From JAAYBQ01 sp035403465 (GTDB lineage: Bacteria > Spirochaetota > UBA4802 > UBA5550), in contig DAONFG010000011.1 of NCBI GenBank assembly GCA_035403465.1, positions 1 to 64,000 on the forward strand: a stretch of 64,000 nucleotides of DNA. Direction: 5' to 3'. The translations under genes were made by a program, and so were the position numbers. Positions 36,818 to 45,257 of the stretch are shown here, piece after piece. Positions within the stretch are counted from its first letter, which is position 1. Each line of letters begins with the position of its first letter. Below the pieces are notes generated by a model. It was not told the origin of the DNA and made no database searches. It saw only the letters and a program-made list of their open reading frames with translations.

Positions 36818-37201
36818 ATGGAAAAACAGATTTCAAAAGGCCTGAAATACCTTTTTGTGATTCACTACATTGTCGGCGGCTTCCTTGGGCTGATGTACAT
36901 GATAATACCGGGCACTTATGCGAAGTTATTCCAGTGGCCAATGGATGACAAATCGCCCTACAGGCTGATAGGTGCCGCGCTCTGCGGTTTCGCGGTAAAC
37001 TCATGGTTCTCCTACAGGAATGAGGTATGGGAATCGGTTGAAATAAGCGTAAAAATGGAAATAGTATGGTGCGGACTTGGTGCTGCTGTTATGGCCTACA
37101 TTATGTATACCCGGGAATACCCGGCAATAGGGTGGGTGAATGCAGCGGTCTTTGCCTTTTTTGCCGCAGCTTTCGGATATTTTTATAAACGCGAAAAATA
37201 A
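36818..37201 (+). CDS. Small four-helix membrane protein
   Basis: A 127-residue protein with about four hydrophobic segments (for example YLFVIHYIVGGFLGLMYMI and WVNAAVFAFFAAAFGYF). The start at 36818 follows GGAGG. An upstream in-frame ATG at 36752 has no binding site. It resembles small DUF-type inner-membrane proteins of unknown role. No motif is visible. Confidence 0.7.
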   Translation: MEKQISKGLKYLFVIHYIVGGFLGLMYMIIPGTYAKLFQWPMDDKSPYRLIGAALCGFAVNSWFSYRNEVWESVEISVKMEIVWCGLGAAVMAYIMYTREYPAIGWVNAAVFAFFAAAFGYFYKREK

Positions 37202-37281
37202 CCGCTGCTGCGGGAGCGCACATCCAGTGCGCCCCTGTTGACTCCCGGTTTATGATAATGACATGTTAAGCGGAGGTTGGT

Positions 37282-37764
37282 GTGGATATTCAATACGTTG
37301 TGATTGATAAGCCGGATGATATGAATTTTATTCTTGGGCATAGTCATTTTATAAAAACAGTTGAGGACTTATACGAAGCCGTAATCGGGAGTGTCCCTGG
37401 TGTGAAGTTCGGAATTGCATTTTGTGAAGCATCACAGGACCGGCTTGTGAGGTGGACCGGCAACGATGATAAACTGGTTGAACTAGCACGGAAAAACGCG
37501 ATGAATATCGGCGCCGGTCATTCATTTATTATTTTTATGGATAACGCCTTCCCGGTGAATATGCTTAACGCTGTAAAAATGGTTCCCGAAGTCTGCCGCG
37601 TATTCTGTGCTACAGCGAACCCGGTGCATGTACTTGTGGCAGAAACCGGGCTTGGCAGGGGGATAATCGGTGTAGTGGACGGGTATAAGCCCCTGGGAAT
37701 TGAAACTGAAAAAGATATCAGCTGGCGTAAGGAATTTTTAAGAAAGATCGGTTATAAACAGTGA
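37282..37764 (+). CDS. Adenosine-specific kinase family protein
   Basis: A 160-residue protein starting at GTG after GGAGG. The sequence matches the adenosine-specific kinase family (PF04008 type): FILGHSHFIKTVEDLYEA, KFGIAFCEASQDRLVRW, NIGAGHSFIIFM and FCATANPVHVLVAET. The family is common in archaea and some anaerobes and is reported to bind adenosine. The exact reaction in bacteria is not clear. A terminator follows. Confidence 0.88.
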   Translation: MDIQYVVIDKPDDMNFILGHSHFIKTVEDLYEAVIGSVPGVKFGIAFCEASQDRLVRWTGNDDKLVELARKNAMNIGAGHSFIIFMDNAFPVNMLNAVKMVPEVCRVFCATANPVHVLVAETGLGRGIIGVVDGYKPLGIETEKDISWRKEFLRKIGYKQ

Positions 37765-37813
37765 TGCGGTGTATATCCGGGATATTTAACCGGTTTTGAA
37801 CTCAAACAAAAAA

Positions 37814-37840
37814 CCCGGCATACAGGACATGCATGCCGGG
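37814..37840. terminator. Hairpin between adenosine-kinase-like gene and chemoreceptor
   Basis: CCCGGCAT (37814-37821) pairs perfectly with ATGCCGGG (37833-37840). An A-run at 37806-37813 provides a U-run for the minus-strand chemoreceptor transcript; the plus side is followed by a weaker T stretch. Confidence 0.75.
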
Positions 37841-37861
37841 GCTTAATTGTAACCTGTTTTT

Positions 37862-39334
37862 TCAGTCACAGTCGGCTGCTGTATCCGCAGGTTCAAATGC
37901 GTATTGCGAGTTAAAACCCTGTCCGCTGTAACCTGAACGGTCAGCAGTCCCGTACTTTAACAGGTTCATTTCTGACTGCATCTCGATACTCTGTGAGGCC
38001 AGCTCTTCGCAGGTCGCTGCCATCTCCTCTGCGCCCGAGGCATTCTGCTGTACGACAGAGTTAAGCTGCATTATCGCGTTATTTATCTGGTTCATCCCGT
38101 TCGCCTGTTCCATGCTCGCCGCGTTTATCTCGGAAACCAGCTCTGCTGTTTTTTTAATATCAGGTACAAGCGTCTTAAGCAGCTCCCCGGCGTTAACGGC
38201 TGATTCAACATGTTCCTTTGTCAGGTTTCCTATTTCAACCGCTGACTGCTGGCTTCTCTCCGCGAGTTTCTGCACTTCACTTGCAACAACGGCGAAACCG
38301 CGGCCATGGTCACCGGCCCTTGCCGCCTCAATGGACGCGTTCAGTGAAAGCAGGTTTGTCTGACGCGCGATTTCATTTATTACTGAAATTTTGGAGGTTA
38401 TTTCCTGCATTGCTTTCACGGTTTTTAAAACCGCTTCACTGCATATGCCCGCATCGCCCGCGCTTTTTTCTGCCATCTTCTCGGTCCGTGATGCATTATC
38501 GGAGTTCTGCCTGATCATTGCCGTAATCTCTTCAATTGATGAAGATATTTCCTCGACGTTTGAAGCCTGCTCGGTAGCCCCCTGTGAAAGCTCCTCTACG
38601 GAAGAAGACATCTGCCGCGTGCCCGTTGTGACATTGCTTGATGTGGCATAAACAGAATCTACGACCCTTATTATTGAACGAAGCAGGAAAACTGATGAAA
38701 TAATAATTCCAATAGTAATGAGTATTATAATAAAAATGATCGGGTAGGTTACGGCATTGATCTGTTCACTGACGTTATCTTTGTAAACACCTGTACCTAT
38801 TATCCAGTTCCATTCTTTGAACAGTTTAACATAAGACATTTTAGGCACCAGCTCGGTTTTACCGGGTTTGGGCCATATATAATCCAGGTAACCTTCATTA
38901 TTATTGCGGCAGACTTCCACAATCGCCTGGAAGAGATTCTTCTTTTTTCCCATTGCAAGATTATTATAAGAAGCGTTGTCCATGATTTTTCCGTCAAGTT
39001 CCGGTTTTATGGGATGCATTATCATCGAAGGGTAAGGAACCCCGGTATCGTTAATCCAGAAATATTCTGATCCTTCGTATCTTAATGATCTAATAATATC
39101 CATGGCCGATTTTTTTGCATCATCTTCTGACAGCCTGCCCTCTTTGAAATCATTATAACACTTGCTGATGATGCTGTACCCCACCTCTACCGCGGACCTG
39201 GCAGTATTGTTCCTGGTGTCATGTATTGTCTTTGTAAGCCGCAATCCTGAAAAGATGCATATTAAACCGAATGCCAGGATAATCACCGCAACTAATAGAT
39301 ACAGCTTTCTGGAAATACTGAGTTTTAGTTTCAT
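37862..39334 (-). CDS. Methyl-accepting chemotaxis protein with Cache domain
   Basis: A 490-residue receptor. Transmembrane segments at about 10-30 and 198-222 flank a periplasmic single Cache domain (EYFWINDTG, PKPGKTELVPKMSYVK, WNWIIGTGVYKDN), a fold that binds small organic ligands. The cytoplasmic part has the MCP signalling hairpin, with the conserved tip EIARQTNLLSLNASIEAARAG continuing into FAVVASEVQKLA. No clear HAMP domain and no C-terminal CheR/CheB pentapeptide are seen. The organism is therefore expected to be motile or to use a chemosensory array. Confidence 0.93.
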   Translation of the reverse strand: MKLKLSISRKLYLLVAVIILAFGLICIFSGLRLTKTIHDTRNNTARSAVEVGYSIISKCYNDFKEGRLSEDDAKKSAMDIIRSLRYEGSEYFWINDTGVPYPSMIMHPIKPELDGKIMDNASYNNLAMGKKKNLFQAIVEVCRNNNEGYLDYIWPKPGKTELVPKMSYVKLFKEWNWIIGTGVYKDNVSEQINAVTYPIIFIIILITIGIIISSVFLLRSIIRVVDSVYATSSNVTTGTRQMSSSVEELSQGATEQASNVEEISSSIEEITAMIRQNSDNASRTEKMAEKSAGDAGICSEAVLKTVKAMQEITSKISVINEIARQTNLLSLNASIEAARAGDHGRGFAVVASEVQKLAERSQQSAVEIGNLTKEHVESAVNAGELLKTLVPDIKKTAELVSEINAASMEQANGMNQINNAIMQLNSVVQQNASGAEEMAATCEELASQSIEMQSEMNLLKYGTADRSGYSGQGFNSQYAFEPADTAADCD

Positions 39335-39522
39335 TTTTACATCCCCGTTCTACGGCTTCCTTTACAGGTAAAGACACATGTAGCCATATTTGTGTTTAAG
39401 AAGTCATAAAATGTTTTTTAGTATTTAGTTAAAAGAAAATACGCTAAATTTGCGCATTTAACAAAAAAAAGTACATGAAAAAGTAATTATTTTAAGGCGG
39501 TTTCCCCGGACTGCGGTTGTAA
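39335..39522. other. Upstream region of the chemoreceptor
   Basis: AT-rich non-coding DNA that should contain the minus-strand promoter of the receptor. TAAAATG-type A/T runs dominate, and no clear operator was found. Confidence 0.3.
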
Positions 39523-39754
39523 GGGTTTGCCACAGAGGGTCGAACACATACCGGCATCCTGCCGGTGTTCGACACTAGCTCATCCTTGAGCGTCGCACAA
39601 TGGCACGGAGAAAGGATTAAAGGATGTCTCTCGCTAAGCCGCGAAGACGCAAAGAGAGGTTAAAGGAGAGAGTGTGTATCCCCGTGAAGACGGGGATCCA
39701 TATGATGCGCATGAGGCAGGGCGGAAGCCTTAACTCTTCAGCCCCCGGCAGAGT
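39523..39754 (+). repeat. Dispersed composite repeat, copy A
   Basis: The 109 bases at 39526-39634 are identical, as read by eye, to 57,517-57,625. Next come CGCAAAGAGAGG-type repeats, then a perfect hairpin ATCCCCGT-GAAG-ACGGGGAT (39678-39697) followed by CCATATGATGCGCATG, and a terminal CCCCCGGCAGAGT. Related copies lie at 40,575, 57,436 and 58,431. The hairpin is of the kind known in other bacteria as dRS3/NEMIS-like repeats. No protein is encoded. Confidence 0.85.
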
Positions 39755-39878
39755 CATACATCTGGTACATGCTCAAGTATGACCAGTAAAGTTTATAAAA
39801 AAGCTGCAGTAATTAAAAATTTTTTTATTGATTTAAATCAACTCGTCGGTATTGTATAATATAATAATGAGGAATCAT

Positions 39879-40103
39879 ATGAATTACAGGGAAAAAATTA
39901 TTATATCACCTGACATCATGCTTGGTAAACCTGTGATCAGGGGAACAAGAATTACAGTTGAATTTATTATAACGAAGATGTCTGAAGGAATGGAGATCAA
40001 TGATATTATTGCCGAGTACCCGCCGATTCAAAAAGATGATATTATGGCCTGCCTTGCTTATTCTGCTGATGTAATTTCAAAGGATGAAATTCTTGTCTCC
40101 TGA
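39879..40103 (+). CDS. DUF433 antitoxin
   Basis: A 74-residue DUF433 protein: MLGKPVIRGTRITVEFI is the family hallmark, followed by EYPPIQKDDIMACLAYSADV. The ATG at 39879 is five bases after TGAGGA; a TTG upstream (39852) is less likely. DUF433 proteins pair with DUF5615 PIN-like toxins; the partner overlaps by 20 bases downstream. The winged-helix fold suggests it also represses its own promoter. Confidence 0.88.
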   Translation: MNYREKIIISPDIMLGKPVIRGTRITVEFIITKMSEGMEINDIIAEYPPIQKDDIMACLAYSADVISKDEILVS

Positions 40104-40449
40104 TATTGTTGCAGATGAGAATATCAGCAATTCAATTATATCCAGCCTGAGATCTGCTGATTACAAAGTGTTATCCATCAGAACAGATTATCCCGGTTGC
40201 GGGGACTCTGAAATAATCAGGATCGCTTTTAATAACAATGCCGTTGTTCTTACTGAAGACAGAGATTTTGGTGAATGGGTATTTTCGCACCAGGTAAAGA
40301 CCAGCGGTGTTATTTACCTGCGCTATGAATACAGCGATAGAAAAAGAATTATTGAAATCCTGCTTTCAGTCCTTGAAAAACATTCCGATTCGCTTTACAA
40401 TAAGTTCACAGTCATCACTCCTGACAGGATAAGGATAAGAGAAATATAA
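40084..40449 (+). CDS. DUF5615 PIN-like toxin
   Basis: A 121-residue PIN-like protein of DUF5615 type: VADENISNSIISSLR and AVVLTEDRDFGEWVF carry the conserved acidic residues (DEN, TEDRDFG) of the predicted Mg2+-dependent RNase site. It overlaps the DUF433 antitoxin gene, as usual for this toxin-antitoxin type. It is flanked on both sides by composite repeats, suggesting that the pair moved or survived with them. Confidence 0.88.
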   Translation: MKFLSPDIVADENISNSIISSLRSADYKVLSIRTDYPGCGDSEIIRIAFNNNAVVLTEDRDFGEWVFSHQVKTSGVIYLRYEYSDRKRIIEILLSVLEKHSDSLYNKFTVITPDRIRIREI

Positions 40450-40574
40450 TTTTTTATCCATGTACATCTTTGTTCAATGCTGAACTCATAATATTAAATG
40501 TATCTGCTGAAACATGAACTGTCCGGCCCACGGATGATTATCAGTAAGTAATTCATGTACATTTACCGGCCATT

Positions 40575-40990
40575 ACGCCCCCGGCAGAGTAATCTTTATA
40601 TTAATCCATATACTTCATTCTGCCACCCCCGGAGGTGGTTAGAGACTTAACGGTTTACCACCCGCTGCGCTGGAGCCACGGAGAGCACGGAGAAAGGATT
40701 AAAGGATGTCTCTCGCAAAGGGTCGAACACAAAATGGCATCCATGCCAGTGTTCGACACTAACGCCTCCGTGCGTGTCGCGCAACGGCGCAAAGAGAGGT
40801 TAAAGGAGAGAGTGTGTGTCCCCGTGAAGACGGGGATCCATATGATGCGCATGGTACAGGGCGGAAGCCTTAACTCTTCAGCCCCAGGCAGAGTAATCTT
40901 TATTTTAATTCATATACTTCATTCTGCCACACCGGAGGTGGTTTATAAACTTTACAGGTTTGCCACCCGCTTCGCCGGGGGCGCGAAGCT
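40575..40990 (+). repeat. Dispersed composite repeat, copy B
   Basis: Begins ACGCCCCCGGCAGAGTAATC and ends with the CACCCGCTTCGCCGGGGGCG segment. It contains two copies of a ~42-base unit bounded by GGCAGAG...TTCTGCC, the GAGCACGGAGAAAGGATTAA block, and the same ATCCCC-type hairpin (CCCCGT-GAAG-ACGGGG near 40,820) followed by CCATATGATGCGCATG. It shares segments with copies A, C and D in a different order. Open frames across it are spurious. Confidence 0.85.
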
Positions 40991-41000
40991 GATGGAGGCG

Positions 41001-41168
41001 TCCGGACAACTTATGGAGCCGTCTGTTCAGTACAAAATGCCATCTGTTGAACAGAAAATGGCGTCTGTTTAACGTCTGGAGCCGCCTGTTCAGTACACAA
41101 TGCCGCCTGTTTAACGTATGGAGCTGTCTGTTCAATACACAATGGCGTCTGTTTGATGTCCGGCAGTG
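41001..41168. repeat. 21-base tandem repeat array, eight units
   Basis: Units of exactly 21 bases start at 41001, 41022, 41043, 41064, 41085, 41106, 41127 and 41148. Most begin TCTGTT or CCTGTT and end in an ATGGCG/GGAGCCG-like string, with alternating subtypes (CAGTACACAATGCC and TAACGTCTGGAGCC types). A minus-strand frame stays open and would give a heptapeptide repeat (NRRHCVL, NRRLQTL). There is no ribosome-binding site, so I treat the array as non-coding. Confidence 0.85.
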
Positions 41169-41251
41169 CCGGTTCAATTATTCCCGCTGTATGCTTTTTA
41201 TTCTGTCAGGTTAATGTTAATGATGTGATCGGGGAGGGGACTGTTTTTATA

Positions 41252-41294
41252 AACCGGGAAACGGGGTGCAGGTAACCGCCCCGTGATCCCGGTT
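41252..41294. terminator. Long hairpin at the end of the 41,301 gene
   Basis: AACCGGGA (41252-41259) pairs with TCCCGGTT (41287-41294), and inside it ACGGGG (41261-41266) pairs with CCCCGT (41279-41284). It sits just beyond the stop of the minus-strand gene. No clean U-run follows, so termination is inferred. Confidence 0.5.
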
Positions 41295-41300
41295 ATGAGG

Positions 41301-42062
41301 TTATTCTGTTTTTTCTTCAGCTGCTTTTTGTGTTTTCTGATTTCTGTTTTTTATGTATCTCTTCCTGTAATAATCGCTTGTATAGCCCCTGAGCCGTGCA
41401 TTGTCATGCACGAATACATAAGCCGCGTGGCTTTTTAATTCCTTCATTGCATTAAAGAGGTGTGTGTATGCCTGGTCCCTTAACCTGAGTGAAGCGCTGT
41501 TAAATGCCCTGGCTGTGCTTACTGCGCCCAGCAGAGCGGCCATATCCCTTGACATCTGCTCCGCTGTTTCGAGTGCAGTGATATCGTATTTTGCCTCTTT
41601 AAGAAATTCAATATTCTCCTGGCCGAAGACCGAGATGTCACGAAGGGACTGCATCATGGACGCGTTGCTGTTGCCGCTGCCGAGTCTGTTTATTTTTGAT
41701 ATTGCAGCGGAGTTGTTCCTGAAAACAAATTTGAGCGAACGCACAAGGTCCCTGCGGAACGCGTGTGCCATGGGCGATTTTTCGTTCCATTCCTTTTCAG
41801 ACGCGGTATCCGCGGAATCCGATGTTGCCCACCTGGACTGTGCCTCACGCAGTGTATCTATGCGGGCAGGGATATCCTCCACAAGCGTCCAGTCAAGGCC
41901 GTTGGCAGTGAGCTTTTCCCTGTCATGGATGCACCAGTTGAAGATATTTTCAGCCTCCTGCAGGTATACCCTGATGGGAATACCTGCAGTTTTTAGAATT
42001 TTTTCCTCCGGTATTAAGCGGATTGTACTGAGTTTTGATGAGTAATGATCAATATGGTTCAT
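41301..42062 (-). CDS. Hypothetical helical protein
   Basis: A 253-residue soluble protein of unknown family. It is almost wholly helical: long amphipathic stretches such as QEAENIFNWCIHDREKL and RDQAYTHLFNAMKELKSHAAYVF, ending in a lysine/glutamate-rich tail. AGGAGGT three bases before the ATG is a strong ribosome-binding site, suggesting good expression. Four-helix-bundle proteins of this kind are often structural or regulatory. It stands alone between repeat elements. Confidence 0.7.
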   Translation of the reverse strand: MNHIDHYSSKLSTIRLIPEEKILKTAGIPIRVYLQEAENIFNWCIHDREKLTANGLDWTLVEDIPARIDTLREAQSRWATSDSADTASEKEWNEKSPMAHAFRRDLVRSLKFVFRNNSAAISKINRLGSGNSNASMMQSLRDISVFGQENIEFLKEAKYDITALETAEQMSRDMAALLGAVSTARAFNSASLRLRDQAYTHLFNAMKELKSHAAYVFVHDNARLRGYTSDYYRKRYIKNRNQKTQKAAEEKTE

Positions 42063-42216
42063 AATACCTCCTGTTTTTATACTCTATTAGAGCTAATTAG
42101 TGCATTTATACCGCCTTTAAGTGTTTTGTAAAGCAGAATTTACACATTTATAGTGTTTTTTTGAAAAAAAATGGAGTTTTTTGCAGTTTTTATGCCGCTT
42201 CCAGTTAATTGCAGGG

Positions 42217-42268
42217 ATTTATGAACTTAACGGGTTTGCCACCCGATGCGCTGGAGAAGCGGAGTACA
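42217..42268 (+). repeat. Fragment of the composite repeat
   Basis: GAACTTAACGGGTTTGCCAC followed by CCGATGCGCTGGAG matches parts of copies B, C and D. It directly borders the inverted-repeat element at 42,269, which appears to have inserted next to or into it. Confidence 0.6.
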
Positions 42269-42447
42269 CGGCCCCCAGCCGATAAACTTCGCTTGTTAAT
42301 ATATCATATCCGGCGTCCCCCGGCGGGGGCTCTACAACCTGTTTGTTTTAAAGAGTTTTTTTTGTGATTGATAAAGTTTTAGTAGCCCCCTTTGGGGGAC
42401 GCCGCTGTCTATTCATTAACAGGATTATGTTTATCGGCTGGGGGCCG
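42269..42447. mobile_element. MITE-like element with 19-base terminal inverted repeats
   Basis: C+GGCCCCCAGCCGATAAAC at 42269-42287 is the exact reverse complement of 42429-42447. Nested inside, GGCGTCCCCC (42312-42321) pairs with GGGGGACGCC (42394-42403). AGTAC lies on both sides (42263-42267 and 42451-42455), a possible target-site duplication. The 179 bases have no gene. It could be a miniature transposon or a large cruciform. Confidence 0.65.
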
Positions 42448-42470
42448 CATAGTACGTTTGGGATTCAACA

Positions 42471-42517
42471 CACAAACGTATAGGTCACTCTATGTCATAC
42501 CCACGGTGTTATACTAC
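42471..42517 (+). promoter_or_regulatory. Shared upstream element, copy 1
   Basis: CGTATAGGTCACTCTATGTC followed by ATACCCACGGTGTTATACTA. The same arrangement occurs before the genes at 58,941 and 59,385. A TATACT at the 3' side, 17 bases after CACTCTA, could be a -10 box. Confidence 0.6.
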
Positions 42518-42573
42518 CTTCATGATTTATCATTTGTGTTTCATGAAATTATGTTTAATGAAGGGGTGTATTG

Positions 42574-42858
42574 ATGAACAAACAGAATCCGGGCGGGCTG
42601 GCCGGTAAAATCAGCGAACTGCTTGTGGTTCCCGATGAACTTTTTATTTCGGACGATGCGGTAACTGGTGAGGTTCTGAAGAAGCTGAAGAACAGGATGC
42701 ACGATGATATTGCCGAAGCGTTCGGCGGTCCCACCTCGGACGGAGGGTATATTATAGACGGTGATCTGGCGGATGAGACGCCCGAAAGGAGACTTTCGTT
42801 TCTGCAGTACCTGCATAAAAAATATGAGAAGAAGGTACAGGGGATCAGGTCCGGGTGA
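42574..42858 (+). CDS. Small hypothetical protein under the shared upstream element
   Basis: A 94-residue soluble, charged protein (ISELLVVPDELFISDDAV, PERRLSFLQYLHKKYEKK). The ATG at 42574 has AAGGGG seven bases before it; TTG at 42571 is an alternative. No family is recognised. It is the first gene after the shared element at 42,471, which links its control to two distant genes at 58,941 and 59,385. Confidence 0.6.
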   Translation: MNKQNPGGLAGKISELLVVPDELFISDDAVTGEVLKKLKNRMHDDIAEAFGGPTSDGGYIIDGDLADETPERRLSFLQYLHKKYEKKVQGIRSG

Positions 42859-42901
42859 TAGACTGGTCCATTCCTGCAATGTGCAGGTTAATTCAAACAC
42901 C

Positions 42902-42914
42902 GGAAGTGACTTCA
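42902..42914. promoter_or_regulatory. WYL-regulon palindrome, site 1
   Basis: GGAAGTGACTTCA, 66 bases before the DUF4352 gene. Only the final C differs from a perfect palindrome. The -10 spacing seen at other sites is not obvious here. Confidence 0.55.
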
Positions 42915-42940
42915 TGGGCAGATTCAATTAACCGGTTTAA

Positions 42941-42973
42941 CTTGTGTGTAATAAAAATCAATCACACAAGGAG
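42941..42973 (+). promoter_or_regulatory. Hairpin overlapping the ribosome-binding site
   Basis: CTTGTGTG (42941-42948) pairs perfectly with CACACAAG (42963-42970), and the binding site AGGAG (42969-42973) starts in the second arm, so folding could lower translation of the DUF4352 gene. Confidence 0.45.
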
Positions 42974-42979
42974 ATACAT

Positions 42980-43621
42980 ATGTCAAATGAATCAGGTTTC
43001 AACTGGAAGTATCTTATTCCGGGTTACGGTATCTATCTAATCAACAAATCAGAGATGCAGGGGAAGGGTAAGTTTATAGCTCTAAATGTTATTATAATTC
43101 TTATTGTCCTGGGAATTATCGGAAGCGGCCCGGAGAATACAACTACTGCATCTTCAGGCGGCAGTAATGTGCAGACATCAGAGCAGGGCGCACAGGAACA
43201 GACATCTGCATGGAAAGTCGGGGATACAATTAAAACTGAAAAGTTTGAAATCAAAGTATCCTCTGTTACTAACAGAGGCAGTGTGGGCGGGCAGTATCTA
43301 AGCGAAAAGGCTCCTGATGGGGCTGTGTTTGTTGTTGTAAACTTCAGCTATAAAAACATTTCAAAGGAACCTGTAACGTCGTTCAGTATGCCTGAAGTGA
43401 AGATTGTTGATCCTAACGGAACAGCATACGATGAAGCAGTAGCAGCAACCGGTTATTACCAGACCGAGATTGACCTTAACAAGAAGAGTCTGAGCGACCT
43501 TAATCCCGGGATTACACAGAAGGACGCGATCGTGTTTGAAGTATCCAAAGATTTATGGAAGAGCAATGGATGGAAGCTTGTTATTGATGCTGATGAAGAC
43601 CTGGAGGTTGTTATTAAATAG
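42980..43621 (+). CDS. DUF4352-type membrane-anchored protein
   Basis: A 213-residue protein with one transmembrane segment (residues 35-50, ALNVIIILIVLGIIGSG). A Ser/Thr/Gln-rich linker follows, then an extracellular immunoglobulin-like DUF4352 domain (VVVNFSYKNISKEPVTSF, VFEVSKDLW). Start chosen at 42980, six bases after AAGGAG. The DUF4352 family is poorly understood, often surface-exposed. It is preceded by the regulon palindrome, and the broken gene at 43,679 follows after a hairpin. Confidence 0.8.
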   Translation: MSNESGFNWKYLIPGYGIYLINKSEMQGKGKFIALNVIIILIVLGIIGSGPENTTTASSGGSNVQTSEQGAQEQTSAWKVGDTIKTEKFEIKVSSVTNRGSVGGQYLSEKAPDGAVFVVVNFSYKNISKEPVTSFSMPEVKIVDPNGTAYDEAVAATGYYQTEIDLNKKSLSDLNPGITQKDAIVFEVSKDLWKSNGWKLVIDADEDLEVVIK

Positions 43622-43637
43622 TCATCGGAACTGTTTA

Positions 43638-43661
43638 TACCAGGGGATTATACCCCTGGTA
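43638..43661 (+). promoter_or_regulatory. Hairpin in the gap before the frameshifted gene
   Basis: TACCAGGGG (43638-43646) pairs perfectly with CCCCTGGTA (43653-43661), loop ATTATA. There is no T-run. It ends a few bases before the ribosome-binding site of the next gene, so it may act on translation or mRNA stability. Confidence 0.5.
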
Positions 43662-43678
43662 ATTCCGGGAGGTTGCCA

Positions 43679-45194
43679 ATGCCAGGTGTTAATATACTTG
43701 AAGATTTTGATTATGATATAACGGACGATGAAGAGAGGATACTTGCAAGCCTGCGTTATATGGATGGATCTTGCTGACGAATATAAACTTCTACAGAGCG
43801 TAAGATATACAGGTCAATTGATGACATTGCTGAAAATAAAACCATCATTTGACCTGCCGCAGATCATTGTTAATGCAGGCAAAGGACCTATACCAGCAGG
43901 TGTGCACAACGACACAGAAAAGACCATGTCAATGCTGCTGTTAATGCTTAATAAATCCGATTCTGCTGAAAGTATTATAACGGATATAAGGTGCAGAACA
44001 GCCATTAAAGACAAACTTATTTCATGCCTGCGGGAAAATGAAACAGGGCTTGAGAAGGTTATTTCGGGACTTATGTTGATGAATCTGAAAAATTACCAGT
44101 CCGGGATTAAGGATGCGGTTGAAAAACTGATATTAATTAAACATACAGCCAGATTGGGAGCGGGGCGAAATAACAAAGGAGACATATCTATTGATGAAAG
44201 GCTTGAGAATATTGAAAATATTTTAGACATGATTTTTTCAGAATACTATCGTGATTTTACTGACACAGATTTTTTTGAAGCATTCAATAATAAACTGCGC
44301 ATTCTTTTCGATGACAATAAAATTGAACGGCTTATTGAGTCAATGAATGAGGGCGGCTGGGATTTAAATATCAGGTTACTGAAACACAGCATAGTTTACG
44401 GTTCTGAATATATCAGAATTATGGCTAAAAATCGGGAAATTGAAAAACAGCCTGCTTTTGTAAACTATGGGGTAAAAGGATCAATACTACGGTTTAAAGT
44501 TCTTGAGATATTTGCAAAGGAATATATTCCTGCTAACCAGGTGACACTTAAGAAGCTTAACAGACTTGTAAGGAACTACTTTACAGCATCAACATGGCGA
44601 AAAAAAACAATCTGTATGCTGAAAACAGTCAATTATTACCGCAATACCTTCAGGTTATTACTTGTACCCTGTAAGGATGCCAGCATGAAACTCCGTAACC
44701 TTTCGGGGAATGACTGCACTGCTGACATGGATTTTCAATTGATGAATCCCGCATCTTCATTTTATAAAATCATCTATTCCGGTAACTGGGTGGGATATAT
44801 CTCTCTTATTAAAGTGAATACGCCGGACGGCATTAAGGCTGCCCTTGTTGATGTTATTAATATAAATAGTGTATTGATTGATGCCGGACTTAACATTGAA
44901 TCACTTTTTGAAGGATTCGCCGGTGGTTTAATAGATAATTTTTATGAAAAAGAATTGAGATACCTGCTTATACCGTCATTAGCATTTTTACTGTCGAACA
45001 GTGATACAGACTCAATATACTACCGATACGGTAAATATCCTAAAATAAAAGGCCCTTTAAGACTGGTCTGCGGGGAAGGGGAGGAATATGTGGAGAATGA
45101 CAGTTCCTGCTTCCAGTCACTTGAATCAGAAAAATTCATCATAGTACGTGATTTTGAATTACATGGGCAGGCGGTTCTGCCTGGGTGTGAGTGA
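43679..45194 (+). pseudogene. Hypothetical large protein gene, frameshifted by an ATGG duplication
   Basis: Translation should start at ATG 43679, six bases after GGGAGG, giving MPGVNILEDFDYDITDDEER and so on, but it stops at TGA 43775. The rest of the gene continues in another frame to 45194. At 43760-43767 the tetranucleotide ATGG occurs twice in tandem. Removing one copy rejoins the frames (LRYM-DLADEYKLL) into about 503 residues. An internal ATG at 43728 opens the second frame but has no binding site. The product is helical with no known domain. It may be a recent mutation, a sequencing error or a slippage switch. Confidence 0.7.
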
Positions 45195-45257
45195 GATGTT
45201 GCGAAAGCCCTCTAAATCCCCCAGAGGAGGACTTGGAAAAATTTCTGTAATAAGAAA

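Noticed and set aside
40655..40852. Minus-strand frames over copies B and C with WIPVFTGT-like peptides
   Set aside because: These peptides are typical spurious translations of dispersed non-coding repeats.
41001..41168. 21-base repeats as a CRISPR array
   Set aside because: Units are contiguous with no spacers and no cas genes are near.
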